Translations under genes and position numbers: made by a program
Part shown: positions 8,610 through 16,596 of the stretch, in pieces
Numbering within the stretch: the first letter of the stretch is position 1
Layout of the letters: each line of letters starts with the position of its first letter
NCBI GenBank assembly: GCA_002966495.1
Contig: CP016490.1
Location: 1,054,001 to 1,118,000, forward strand
Direction: 5' to 3'
Origin: Halomonas sp. GFAJ-1
GTDB taxonomy: Bacteria; Pseudomonadota; Gammaproteobacteria; Pseudomonadales; Halomonadaceae
DNA: 64,000 nucleotides
Notes under the pieces: generated by a model
What the model saw: the letters and a program-made list of their open reading frames with translations, nothing else
What the model was told of the DNA's origin: nothing
Database searches by the model: none

Positions 8610-9316
8610 TGCTATCCATTGAAAGGCTCAACCAATTTTATGGGCAAAGCCATACGCTGTGGGATTTAGACCTTGAGGTGCCCGCAGGCGAATGCACCTG
8701 CGTGATGGGCCGTAACGGGGTGGGTAAAACCACCTTAATGAAGGCCATCATGGGCGAAGTGGCAGTGAAGAGCGGCCAGCTACGCTACCAAGGCGGTGAC
8801 GGCGACATTGAGCTGACCAAAAAAGCCGTTGAAGCACGCTCCCGAATGGGGATTGGCTTCGTACCTCAGGGACGGCAGATTTTTCCGCTGCTCACGGTGG
8901 AGGAGAACCTGCGCACCGGGCTTGCTGCCCGAGGCGACGGGCTGAAAAAAATCCCCGAGCGCATCTATGACCTGTTCCCCGTGTTAAAAGAGATGAAGCA
9001 TCGCCGGGGTGGCGACTTATCCGGCGGGCAGCAACAGCAGCTCGCTATTGGCCGTGCGCTGGTGATTGAACCTAAGCTGCTGATTCTTGATGAGCCAGGG
9101 GAGGGCATCCAGCCCAATATCGTCGCCCAAATTGGTCAGGTGATTCGCCAACTGATCAAAGAGGACGGCTTAACAGTGCTGCTGGTAGAACAGAAGCTAC
9201 CCTTCGCCCGCAAATACGCCGACCGCTTCGTGATTATGGATCGCGGCCGACCGGTGGCCAAAGGCGATATTAGCGAGCTTTCCAACGCGCTGATCAAGCA
9301 GCACCTGACCGTTTAA
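8609..9316 (+). CDS. urtE: Urea ABC transporter ATP-binding protein UrtE
   Basis: Second ATPase of the urea importer, LivF type. 235 residues; Walker A GRNGVGKT at residues 34-41, QGRQIFPLLTVEENL (the LivF/UrtE Q-loop region), signature LSGGQQQQLAIGRAL, Walker B LLILDEP followed by GEGIQPNI. It ends the operon; a perfect palindrome follows the stop codon. Confidence 0.96.
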   Translation: MLSIERLNQFYGQSHTLWDLDLEVPAGECTCVMGRNGVGKTTLMKAIMGEVAVKSGQLRYQGGDGDIELTKKAVEARSRMGIGFVPQGRQIFPLLTVEENLRTGLAARGDGLKKIPERIYDLFPVLKEMKHRRGGDLSGGQQQQLAIGRALVIEPKLLILDEPGEGIQPNIVAQIGQVIRQLIKEDGLTVLLVEQKLPFARKYADRFVIMDRGRPVAKGDISELSNALIKQHLTV

Positions 9317-9334
9317 GTTATCCACACCCGATTC

Positions 9335-9362
9335 ACGGCGCCCACTAATTAGTGGGCGCCGT
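9335..9362 (+). terminator. Palindromic terminator-like hairpin after urtE
   Basis: A 28-bp perfect inverted repeat (ACGGCGCCCACTAA paired with its complement), 18 bp after the urtE stop. There is no run of T afterwards, so it may act with Rho or as an RNA 3'-end stabiliser rather than as a classical terminator. Confidence 0.6.
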
Positions 9363-9375
9363 AGGTAATAGCACA

Positions 9376-9478
9376 GGTTGTAAAAACAGAAGGTGTAAAA
9401 GTATTGAGTGTGAAAACCTTTAGTTTGAGAACTTAGGGTGTTATGAATAAACAGTTTAAGAACTTGGCGTTTAAGAAC
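9376..9478 (+). repeat. Degenerate short A/T-rich repeats
   Basis: Two kinds of short imperfect repeat fill this gap: GTTGTAAAAAC, GTGTAAAAG and GTGTGAAAAC in the first half; GTTTGAGAACTT, GTTTAAGAACTT and GTTTAAGAAC (starting at 9423, 9454 and 9469) in the second. They lie just upstream of the diguanylate cyclase gene. Function unknown; they may be slippage remnants or a binding array. Confidence 0.4.
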
Positions 9479-9568
9479 AAAGAGTGAAAAAACCCTGCGC
9501 TGGGTTCGTGTTGGCAACATTGCTTTACGGTAACATGGCTCGCCTTAACAACCAGAGCCGGGTGGAGT

Positions 9569-10930
9569 ATGCGTTATAAAGATAAAAATCAGCTCGCTAC
9601 CGAGTGGCGAACGCTGCTGGAAAGTACGCCGATGGCGTTACGCCAAGCGGTGGAAGCGCTGATCGAACAACACTGCGCCCACTTTGCTGATCACTTCTAC
9701 AGCGTCATGCTAGAAGATCCTCATGCCTCGCTGTTTCTCTCTAACGACCAAGTGCATCAGCGCTTAAACCCTTCCATGCAGCGCTGGCTAAGTGCCATGT
9801 TTGCCGTAGAACTGGCTGACTTCGATGCGCTGGTCGTGCATCAGGAAAAAATTGGCCAGGTGCATGCCCGTATCGATATCCCGGTTAATCTAGTGCTTAA
9901 CGGAGCACGACAGCTTAAACAGGCAATTTATCAGCAGATGAAAGCCACTTTTGATAGCCCGCTGTCGCCGGGAGACGCCTCTGTGTATGTCTCCAACCAT
10001 ATTGATATGGCCATGGAAATTATGAGTCACGCCTACTCCGTCGCCAGTGACCGCAATGCGCGCACTGAAGAGGCATACAAGCTCTTTTCTCTGACCCAGA
10101 GTATCGGCGATGAGCGCGAGCGGCAGCGTTCGGCGCTATTGGACTGGGAAAATACGCTGATGTTTGCCGTGGCCGCCCAGCAGGAGATAGCCAACTTTCC
10201 CCGGCTAGCAAACTCCGAATTTGGCCTATGGTACTTTCATAAAGCCTGCCATGCCTTTGAGGGCGCGCCGGAAATTACGACGATATCGCGCCACATTCAG
10301 CAGGTGGATAGCGAATGGTTAAAGGCCCTGGCCAGCGAAGATACCACTGCACGGCTGCGGGCGTTGAGCGATATTCGCACCGCTGCGCGCACCATCATCA
10401 TGCTGTTAGATGATGTGCTAGAGCGCGCTTCAGGTTTAGAAGCAGGGCGCGATAGTTTAACCCGGCTGCTTAATCGTAAGTTTCTTTCCGTAGTACTTAA
10501 CCGTGAAGTTGAGATTGCCCGCCATTCAGACAAGCGCTTTGCGCTATTAATGGTGGATATCGACCACTTCAAGTCGATCAATGATACCCATGGGCACGAT
10601 GCTGGCGACAGCGTACTGCAGCAGGTAGCGAGTATTCTTGACCGCTCCACTCGCGGTGGCGACTACGTATTCCGCATGGGCGGCGAAGAGTTTTTAATTG
10701 TATTGGTCGACACTGACCAGGATGGCAGCCGGCTGTTTGCCGAGCGATTGAGGCAAGCCGTGGCCAAAGAGCCTATGCTCGCAACGGCCGATACACTGCT
10801 CAATGTGACGGTAAGCGTTGGATTAACACTCCACGATGGCCACCCGGACTACCAGCGCTCCATGCAGCGCGCCGACCAAGCGCTCTACCAAGCCAAGCGC
10901 GGTGGGCGTAACCGGGTCATTGTGCAATAG
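9569..10930 (+). CDS. Globin-coupled diguanylate cyclase (DosC-like)
   Basis: Haem-sensor enzyme that makes cyclic di-GMP from GTP. Residues 1-150 form a protoglobin-type sensor closely patterned on E. coli DosC: DPHASLFLSNDQVHQRL, then VHARIDIPVNLVLNG with the likely proximal haem ligand His99. A helical middle domain (about 155-290) links to a GGDEF domain (about 295-450) with SLTRLLNRKFL, DIDHFKSINDTHGHDAGD and the active-site GGEEF at residues 371-375. The start has a GGAG ribosome site. 453 residues, close to DosC (460). Oxygen is the likely signal by family precedent. No partner phosphodiesterase lies nearby, unlike E. coli dosCP. The gene stands alone. Confidence 0.9.
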   Translation: MRYKDKNQLATEWRTLLESTPMALRQAVEALIEQHCAHFADHFYSVMLEDPHASLFLSNDQVHQRLNPSMQRWLSAMFAVELADFDALVVHQEKIGQVHARIDIPVNLVLNGARQLKQAIYQQMKATFDSPLSPGDASVYVSNHIDMAMEIMSHAYSVASDRNARTEEAYKLFSLTQSIGDERERQRSALLDWENTLMFAVAAQQEIANFPRLANSEFGLWYFHKACHAFEGAPEITTISRHIQQVDSEWLKALASEDTTARLRALSDIRTAARTIIMLLDDVLERASGLEAGRDSLTRLLNRKFLSVVLNREVEIARHSDKRFALLMVDIDHFKSINDTHGHDAGDSVLQQVASILDRSTRGGDYVFRMGGEEFLIVLVDTDQDGSRLFAERLRQAVAKEPMLATADTLLNVTVSVGLTLHDGHPDYQRSMQRADQALYQAKRGGRNRVIVQ

Positions 10931-11058
10931 GCGATAAGCGATGGAGGCAAAATGACACACGGCCTAGTGCTCACCTCGCACTATGCTGATAATACCTAGC
11001 GATACGATTCACTCGCGCTTTACAACAAGCACAATAATAGCAAGGATCAGCCTACCCC

Positions 11059-11466
11059 ATGACGAATCGGTGGCGTCGACAGAGAAACCAGCGCAAGAGT
11101 ATCGTCATTGCTATCGTTGTGTCGTATGTGCTGTTTTTGCACGTATTGCTGGGTGGCTATGCTCAGGCAGCGCTGCTTGGTAGTGGTGGCCACTCTCCGC
11201 TGTTTGTGTTGTGCGACCCCCACGGTGTGATGGCTAATCGGGGTGGCGCGACGGATACCGCAGGCTCCAGCGAGCTTAATCATCTTCTATGCAAATCAGC
11301 CTGCGCACTTGGTGCTGCGCTGGCGAGCGTACCGCAAGGCTTTATAGCCTTGGCTGATGTGGAGGCTTTGCCTCCTTATTGTGAACCTCTTCAGCAAGCC
11401 TTTGGCTTGTTCATGCTCTGTTATGCGCGTGCACCTCCTGACGTGACAGCGTTCCTACTATCTTAA
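11059..11466 (+). CDS. DUF2946-like small secreted/membrane protein
   Basis: 135 residues. A basic start is followed by one hydrophobic segment (about residues 14-38, IVIAIVVSYVLFLHVLLGGYAQAALL), then a short soluble region with LCDPHG and LLCKSACALGAA, cysteines arranged as in DUF2946-type proteins. These are commonly found beside copper-handling genes; the function is unknown. AAGGA lies upstream of the ATG. It precedes PCu(A)C and SCO1 genes on the same strand, so a role in copper handling is the contextual guess. Family assignment is moderate. Confidence 0.65.
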   Translation: MTNRWRRQRNQRKSIVIAIVVSYVLFLHVLLGGYAQAALLGSGGHSPLFVLCDPHGVMANRGGATDTAGSSELNHLLCKSACALGAALASVPQGFIALADVEALPPYCEPLQQAFGLFMLCYARAPPDVTAFLLS

Positions 11467-11547
11467 CCATTAATGAGGTCTGTCGCTTTGTGTTGCACTT
11501 TTGATTAGCAACAAAGTGTCTCTGTCTACGCTTTATAGGAGCTTTTT

Positions 11548-12084
11548 ATGTTTACCCTTCGTACAGCACTGCTTTCCTCGCTGCTATTAGTCAGTACCAC
11601 TCTGTTTGCCCATCATGGCGGTTCGCATGATGATGACGCGGATGGTGGCTCGTCACATATTAAAGCCTCCCAGCCTTGGACACGCGCTACGCCGCCCGGT
11701 GCAGGCGCTGGGGGAGGATTTGTCACGCTTACTAACCATGGCGATCAAGGCGATCGGCTAGTCAGCGCTTCGACCCCTATCACCGAGCGAACGGAAATTC
11801 ATACCATGGAAATGGACGGCGAGGTGATGCGCATGGTCCCGTTGCCGGGTGGTATTGAAATTCCTGCCGGTGAATCAGTGGCCCTAGCCCCCGGTGGTTT
11901 GCATCTGATGTTCATGGATCTTCCCCGCCCTATCGTGGAAGGTGAGCCGCTGCCTGTCACGCTGGAGTTCCAGCGTGCTGACAGTATTGAGCTTCAGCTT
12001 CAGGTAGTGCCTGTCGGGTCTTCGCCTGATGGCCTTAGTGCTCATGCTGACCAGCACCAAGAACACAGCCATATGGCACATTAA
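11548..12084 (+). CDS. Periplasmic copper chaperone PCu(A)C
   Basis: Copper(I) carrier that loads the CuA centre of cytochrome c oxidase, together with SCO1. 178 residues with a signal peptide (FTLRTALLSSLLLVSTTLFA). The core has the copper motif H-M ... M ... H-x-M: HTMEMDGEVMRM, then GGLHLMFM. Histidine-rich stretches flank the core: HHGGSHDDD right after the signal peptide and HADQHQEHSHMAH at the C-terminus, possible extra metal sites. TAGGAG provides the ribosome site. The SCO1 gene starts 2 bp after its stop. Confidence 0.92.
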   Translation: MFTLRTALLSSLLLVSTTLFAHHGGSHDDDADGGSSHIKASQPWTRATPPGAGAGGGFVTLTNHGDQGDRLVSASTPITERTEIHTMEMDGEVMRMVPLPGGIEIPAGESVALAPGGLHLMFMDLPRPIVEGEPLPVTLEFQRADSIELQLQVVPVGSSPDGLSAHADQHQEHSHMAH

Positions 12085-12086
12085 GC

Positions 12087-12680
12087 GTGCCACGCCGCGA
12101 CGTTGCGCTGCTTTCCATTGGTTCGTTGGTATTGCTACTGACGTTGGCCGTGTTTTTTGTGGTCTTCGGCCGTCAATCCGAGGGCCCGACGCTGGCCGAG
12201 CTGGGTGGGCAATTTCAGTTGGTGGATACTGAAGGTGGGGTCGTTACGCAAGATGAGCTGATCGGAAAGCCGACACTGTTGTTTTTTGGCTTTACCTACT
12301 GCCCGGATGTTTGCCCTAACACACTGTTCAAACTCTCGCGTTTGATTCAGCAGTTGGGGCCGCAGGCAGATCAGTTCAACTATCTCTTTGTTTCTCTGGA
12401 CTGGCAGCGTGATGGCCCTGAACAGCTGGCGCGCTACCTCTCGGTGTTCGACGAGCGCATACGAGGTCTGTCTGGAAACGAGGCACAAATTGATGCAATG
12501 GCTGACGCCTACCAGGTTCAGTACGAGCGTGTATCACTCGGACAAGGCGATTACACCCTCAGCCATACGGCTGCCACCTACCTATTGGATCGCGAAGGTA
12601 ACGTCGTGGGCACTCTGGCCTACGATGTCGAGCCGGAGTTTGCCAAGGCACCCCTGATATCCTTACTGTCATCTTCCTGA
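12087..12680 (+). CDS. SCO1/SenC family copper-binding protein
   Basis: Membrane-anchored thioredoxin-fold protein for CuA assembly of cytochrome oxidase. 197 residues: one N-terminal membrane helix (about 7-27), then the SCO fold with the copper/thiol motif TYCPDVCPNT near residues 72-80 and the distal histidine in LSHTAATYLLD near residue 156. The start is GTG, 2 bp after the upstream stop, without a clear ribosome site, so translation may depend on coupling. A long hairpin follows its end. Confidence 0.92.
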   Translation: MPRRDVALLSIGSLVLLLTLAVFFVVFGRQSEGPTLAELGGQFQLVDTEGGVVTQDELIGKPTLLFFGFTYCPDVCPNTLFKLSRLIQQLGPQADQFNYLFVSLDWQRDGPEQLARYLSVFDERIRGLSGNEAQIDAMADAYQVQYERVSLGQGDYTLSHTAATYLLDREGNVVGTLAYDVEPEFAKAPLISLLSSS

Positions 12681-12685
12681 ATAGG

Positions 12686-12718
12686 CCATCAACGCCGACC
12701 AGCCGTCGGCGTTGATGG
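12686..12718. terminator. Bidirectional hairpin between SCO1 and PepSY genes
   Basis: 14-bp perfect stem CCATCAACGCCGAC / GTCGGCGTTGATGG with a 5-nt loop, lying between two convergent genes. No strong T-tract on either side. Confidence 0.65.
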
Positions 12719-12727
12719 GTAGCAGGC

Positions 12728-14095
12728 CTAAGTGGCGTGCCTGGCAAGGCGGCGCTCTTGACGCGGCCGCACGATGCACCAGTCGATGACCAGCATCACC
12801 AACAGCGACGCGCCTACCAGTGGAAACAGCAACCCGCCGATGACCAGCAGGGCGATGAGCCCGCGGAACACCCGCGTGTCGGCAGGCAGGGGCGGCACGC
12901 CCATGGCGCCAGAGGGGCGGCGTTTCCACCACATCACACCCGCGGCCACGCACATCACGATGATGGCTAGGCAGGCGGCCAGCAGGAAGAGCTGATTGGC
13001 CAGGCCAAACTCCTGCCCCAGGTGAACGTTGATGCCGAACTCCAGCCAGCGGCCCAGAGGGCCGTAATCGGCGTAGCGCATGTCGATCAGCGGCTCGCCG
13101 CTGTACTGGTCGAGATGGATTACCCGCTGTTGGGCCAGGTCATCCGGATAGATGGAGCCGGTGTAGACGCCTGCTGCCGTTGTGGGTAGGTTGACGACAT
13201 AGCCCTGCTGTAGCCCCAGCTCATCCAGAATCGCTACGATGCTGTTCAGCCCAAGGCGGGGTGTCGGCGTGGGTAGTGAGGTGGATTCCGGCACTTGGGC
13301 CTGCTCTAGCGACCAGCTGGTGGTGCCTTGATCGCTCAGGTAAGCATTGGACATGGGCACTTCCACGCGTACCCCCGAGGGGTAGCCGAAGTTGTTGCCG
13401 TTGGCCCACTGGTTGACCTGCCCGCCCCATACGCCTGACCAAGGCATGCCGGTAATGGCCAGAAATACGATAACCCCACCGGTAAAGATGCCCAGCACCG
13501 CATGCAGGTCGCGCCAAAACACTCGGCTGTTGGGTTTGCCGCGCACGCTCACCACGCCGTCGCGACCGTTGCGCGGCCACCAGAGGTAAATACCGGTAGC
13601 GACCAGCAGGATCGACCAGCCCGCTGCCATCTCGATCAGCTTGCGCGGGGTTTGTCCGAAGAGCTTGAAGCTATGCAGGTAGCGCACGGTCCACATCACC
13701 GTTCCCCGGTCATCCAGCGAGCCCAGCACCTCGGCGGTGTAAGGATTCACGTAGACCGCCAGGCGTTCGCCAGACAAGGTGTTGACGGTAATCTCAGCCG
13801 AGCTTTCCGGCGTGGCGGGGGAGGTGTATTTCACCGCCGTGCCGGGGTAGTCCTGCAGTGCCGCACTGACCTGAGCGGCAGGGGGCTGGGCGGCCTCCTG
13901 AACTGCCACGCGCTTTAGGTCGGAATGTATGAAGGCATCCAGCTCGTCATTGAATAAGTACAGCGCGCCCGTCAGTGAAAGGATGATCAAAAAGGGTAGT
14001 ACCAGCAGCCCGGCATAGAAGTGCCAGCGCCAGACGGCGCGATACAGATCCAGCGCGGCTTTGCGCGCGGGTGGAGATGTGGAAATAGTCGACAT
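12728..14095 (-). CDS. PepSY-associated transmembrane protein (PiuB-like)
   Basis: Inner-membrane protein of the PepSY_TM family, which includes iron-regulated reductase-like proteins. About 455 residues: a first helix (LVLPFLIILSLTGALYLFN), a long periplasmic PepSY region with HSDLKRVAV and VYVNPYTAEVLGSLDDRG, then helices with ELFGQTPR-type loops (YLHSFKLFGQTPRKLIE) and a C-terminal helix pair. The start at 14095 is chosen for the GGAG site 9-11 bp upstream; a further ATG at 14119 lacks one. The conserved membrane histidines suggest haem or metal electron transfer; substrate unknown. Convergent with the SCO1 gene and followed upstream by a second DUF2946-like gene. Confidence 0.85.
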   Translation of the reverse strand: MSTISTSPPARKAALDLYRAVWRWHFYAGLLVLPFLIILSLTGALYLFNDELDAFIHSDLKRVAVQEAAQPPAAQVSAALQDYPGTAVKYTSPATPESSAEITVNTLSGERLAVYVNPYTAEVLGSLDDRGTVMWTVRYLHSFKLFGQTPRKLIEMAAGWSILLVATGIYLWWPRNGRDGVVSVRGKPNSRVFWRDLHAVLGIFTGGVIVFLAITGMPWSGVWGGQVNQWANGNNFGYPSGVRVEVPMSNAYLSDQGTTSWSLEQAQVPESTSLPTPTPRLGLNSIVAILDELGLQQGYVVNLPTTAAGVYTGSIYPDDLAQQRVIHLDQYSGEPLIDMRYADYGPLGRWLEFGINVHLGQEFGLANQLFLLAACLAIIVMCVAAGVMWWKRRPSGAMGVPPLPADTRVFRGLIALLVIGGLLFPLVGASLLVMLVIDWCIVRPRQERRLARHAT

Positions 14096-14203
14096 GTGGG
14101 TGCTCCAGAGCCGCTGCATAGCGGCGAGCAGCGACTCCCCCTAAGGAGGCGCCACCACTGGGTAACAGGTGGGCAAGGCGCTAAGTGCGCCTACCCCGCG
14201 CAG

Positions 14204-14596
14204 TCATGGGGTTAACTGGCCTGCAGCAAGGGGGGAGCACGAGGGCAAGCGTGGGGGTAATCGAGCCATACCACCGTCCGTTGGGAGAACGTGTTTGGCA
14301 ATGGCGACGCGTCGATAAACGCCCTGCCCAATGGCAGGAAGGTGGTTGGGTGCCGAGGATGACGGCTGCCAGACACCGCAGTAATCACACTGGTGGTGCC
14401 AGTGCTCCAGTGCGTGGGACGAGGAGGGAGTAGGGTCGGAGTGGCTGAGACACAAGGCATGCTCGTCATGGTGGGCATGACCTGACGCCTGCAGTTGGGA
14501 AAGCAGCGGCCCGGCAAACAGCAGGTAGATCGCGACGAACGCCAGACAAAGCGCTGCGCGATACCAGAGAGAGTCGGCAGACCGAAATGGATGCAT
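14204..14596 (-). CDS. DUF2946-like protein
   Basis: About 130 residues. One membrane helix near the N-terminus (ALCLAFVAIYLLFAGPLLS), then a His-rich stretch HAHHDEHALC, a HWHHQCDYCGVW motif and a proline-rich tail. The HH-C-x2-C pattern is the hallmark of DUF2946 proteins, often linked to copper. Several in-frame starts exist: 14752, 14638 and 14596; none has a strong ribosome site. 14596 is preferred because it places the helix close to the N-terminus. It lies just upstream of, and on the same strand as, the PepSY gene, and diverges from the urease operon. Confidence 0.6.
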   Translation of the reverse strand: MHPFRSADSLWYRAALCLAFVAIYLLFAGPLLSQLQASGHAHHDEHALCLSHSDPTPSSSHALEHWHHQCDYCGVWQPSSSAPNHLPAIGQGVYRRVAIAKHVLPTDGGMARLPPRLPSCSPLAAGQLTP

Positions 14597-14802
14597 CCCT
14601 ACCACACTGATGAACGTTGTCAGGGCAAATGATGTCATGCCACGAGCTTGGTATGACACGAATCTGGCCGTGAGAGTGCTGTACCCGCAATTCACGCTCG
14701 CACAGTTTACAGGGTTCGCACTGAACACAATACGGTGAGCTCTTAACGACATGGTGTCGCGTATGGCCTGTTTGATGGCTCTTTTTTTATGAGCCTTTTT
14801 GG

Positions 14803-14819
14803 TGCGCGCTTAAAGTGCC
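14803..14819. promoter_or_regulatory. Possible NtrC-binding dyad upstream of ureD
   Basis: TGCGCGCTTAAAGTGCC has the 17-bp TGC-N11-TGC geometry of NtrC sites, with a complete right half GTGC. It lies about 130 bp before the predicted sigma-54 start, the same distance as the dyad upstream of urtA. A further TTGGTGCA half-site lies 3' of it (near 14840-14847). Confidence 0.4.
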
Positions 14820-14921
14820 ACGCTTTTTTGTGTTCGGTTTTGGTGCAAGAAAGGCTTTTGTTTGCCCAGCCAGGAGAGTGCCAGCGAAGTGATAGGGGAT
14901 ATGGCGGCGCTTTCACCATTT

Positions 14922-14937
14922 TGGCGCACTCTTTGCA
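14922..14937 (+). promoter_or_regulatory. Sigma-54 promoter of the urease operon
   Basis: TGGCGCA-N4-TTGCA matches the RpoN consensus with exact spacing, and its first seven and last five bases are identical to those of the urtA promoter. The predicted start is near 14948, only about 18 bp before the ureD start codon, so the leader is very short. Confidence 0.82.
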
Positions 14938-14965
14938 TTAAACGGGGAAAGGCTTATCAAAAAGG

Positions 14966-15865
14966 ATGCGACCGCTCCCCATGCTGCTGTGCGAACCCGC
15001 AACACCGCGTGCTGGCTCCGGCCACCGGTTTGACCAAGACCGCCACTGGGCGGCATCGTTGGCGCTGCGTTTTGCTAACCGCGACGGCATTACCCGGCTC
15101 ACCCAGGCCCGCCATCAGGGGCCGCTTCGGGTACAGCGCCCGTTTTACCCCGAAGGCAGCGCGCAAGCCTGCCATGTATATGTGCTGCACCCGCCGGGTG
15201 GCTTGGTCAGTGGCGATGCGCTGACGATTAATGCCCACGTAGAGCACGGGGCCCATGCGCTGCTAACCACCCCCGCCGCAAATAAACTCTATAAAGCCGA
15301 CAGCCAGGGCGTTGCCTGGGCTCAGCACACCGCACTGAACGTGGACGATGGCGGCATACTTGAGTGGCTGCCCCAGGAAACCATCGCGTTTGATGGTTCC
15401 AAGGGCAACCAGCGCACTCATATCGCGCTTCACGGCAGCGCGCGCTGCCTAGGCTGGGAAATCATGGCCCTTGGCCGTCCTGCGAGCGAACTCCCCTACC
15501 TTTCTGGCTGCATTGAGCAGCACTTTCGGCTAACCCTGGATGGCAAGCCGCTGTGGCTAGAGCGCCAGCCGTTAGACCCATCTCACCCGCGCTTTGCAGG
15601 GCGCTGGGGCCAGGGCGGCGCCACAGTACAAGCCACGCTATGGGCGGTAGGCCTGGAAGAAGCCGGGGCGGCGATTGATGAGCTACGCGAGTTACTGCCG
15701 GATAACCCGCGCTGGGCGGTTACCGTTCGCCGCGGCGTGCTGCTGCTGCGCTACCTTGGCAACTCCCGTAATGAAGCATGGACGCTGTGTGAACAGGCCT
15801 GGCACCTATTACGCCCGCGCTGGATTGAGCGTACAGCCCACACCCCACGCATTTGGCTAACCTAA
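14966..15865 (+). CDS. ureD: Urease accessory protein UreD
   Basis: Chaperone that binds apo-urease and, with UreF and UreG, lets nickel reach the active site. 299 residues with the family patterns QGPLRVQRPFYPEG, HPPGGLVSGDALTI, TTPAANKLYKA, LEWLPQETIAFDG and LGWEIMALGRP. The ATG at 14966 follows AAAAAGG with almost no spacing; a second ATG at 14981 is possible, which would remove five residues. First gene of ureDABCEFG, directly behind the sigma-54 promoter; ureA starts 27 bp after its stop. Confidence 0.95.
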   Translation: MRPLPMLLCEPATPRAGSGHRFDQDRHWAASLALRFANRDGITRLTQARHQGPLRVQRPFYPEGSAQACHVYVLHPPGGLVSGDALTINAHVEHGAHALLTTPAANKLYKADSQGVAWAQHTALNVDDGGILEWLPQETIAFDGSKGNQRTHIALHGSARCLGWEIMALGRPASELPYLSGCIEQHFRLTLDGKPLWLERQPLDPSHPRFAGRWGQGGATVQATLWAVGLEEAGAAIDELRELLPDNPRWAVTVRRGVLLLRYLGNSRNEAWTLCEQAWHLLRPRWIERTAHTPRIWLT

Positions 15866-15892
15866 TGTGATGCACCGCTGGAGACATGCCCC

Positions 15893-16195
15893 ATGGAACT
15901 GACCCCACGAGACAAAGACAAGCTGCTGCTGTTTTCAGCTGCCCAGCTGGCCGAACGCCGCAAAGCACGCGGCCTAAAGCTTAACTACCCCGAAGCCGTC
16001 GCACTGATTAGCTTTGAAATCATCGAAGGTGCCCGTGACGGCAGAAGTGTCGCCGATCTAATGAGCTACGGCCGTGAAATTCTTAGCCGTGACGACGTGA
16101 TGGAAGGCGTGGCGGAAATGGTCGATGAAGTGCAAGTAGAGGCCACGTTCCCTGATGGGACAAAGCTGGTCACCGTGCACACGCCCATTGTGTAA
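15893..16195 (+). CDS. ureA: Urease subunit gamma
   Basis: Small structural subunit of urease (urea to ammonia and carbamate). 100 residues, the standard bacterial length, with MELTPRDKDKLLLFSAAQLAERRKARG at the start and YPEAVALISFEIIEGARDG; ends with the usual TFPDGTKLVTVHTPIV. GGAGA precedes the ATG. Gamma, beta and alpha subunits are separate genes here. Confidence 0.97.
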   Translation: MELTPRDKDKLLLFSAAQLAERRKARGLKLNYPEAVALISFEIIEGARDGRSVADLMSYGREILSRDDVMEGVAEMVDEVQVEATFPDGTKLVTVHTPIV

Positions 16196-16275
16196 GTAGC
16201 GAAGGGTGAATGATGGAGTTATGACACACACCTAACGCCTTACCCCTCACAGCAACGCGACGAAGGAGCAAGCAG

Positions 16276-16596
16276 ATGATTCCTGGTGAGTATCAGTTAA
16301 AAGACGGTGATATTGAGCTATGCGTGGGACGCGAGCGAATCACGGTAGAAGTGGCCAATACCGGCGACCGCCCCATTCAGATCGGTTCTCACTACCACTT
16401 TGCTGAAGCCAATCCCGCGCTGGTGTTTGATCGCAGCAAAGCCCGCGGCTTTCGCCTAGACGTGGCGGCAGGCACCGCGATCCGCTTTGAGCCTGGCCAG
16501 ACCCGCGAAGTCACGCTAATTCCTTTCGTCGGCAAGCGCGAAATCTACGGCTTCCGCGGCGATGTGATGGGTGCACTTGATGGAGGTAACCAATGA
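16276..16596 (+). CDS. ureB: Urease subunit beta
   Basis: Structural subunit of urease. 106 residues; begins MIPGEYQLKDGDIELC and carries GDRPIQIGSHYHFAEANPAL, the family signature, and the C-terminal FVGKREIYGFRG. AAGGAG precedes the ATG. It overlaps ureC by 4 bp (ATGA). The 80-bp gap after ureA shows no clear structure. Confidence 0.97.
   Translation: MIPGEYQLKDGDIELCVGRERITVEVANTGDRPIQIGSHYHFAEANPALVFDRSKARGFRLDVAAGTAIRFEPGQTREVTLIPFVGKREIYGFRGDVMGALDGGNQ

Larger units (their letters stand above)
14597..14965 (+). other. ureD upstream control region
   Basis: Gap of about 370 bp between the divergent DUF2946-like gene and ureD. It contains a short GGCTC/GAGCC stem followed by five T (14777-14800, weak terminator), an NtrC-like dyad and a sigma-54 promoter, listed separately. 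T-rich stretches separate dyad and promoter. No gene recognised. Confidence 0.5.

Noticed and set aside
13502..13918. Plus-strand 138-codon frame inside the PepSY gene
   Set aside because: Shadow frame with Arg/Gln/Gly-rich composition and no family pattern.
14777..14800. GGCTC/GAGCC stem with T5 as terminator
   Set aside because: The stem is only 5 bp with a 9-nt T-rich loop; too weak to list separately.
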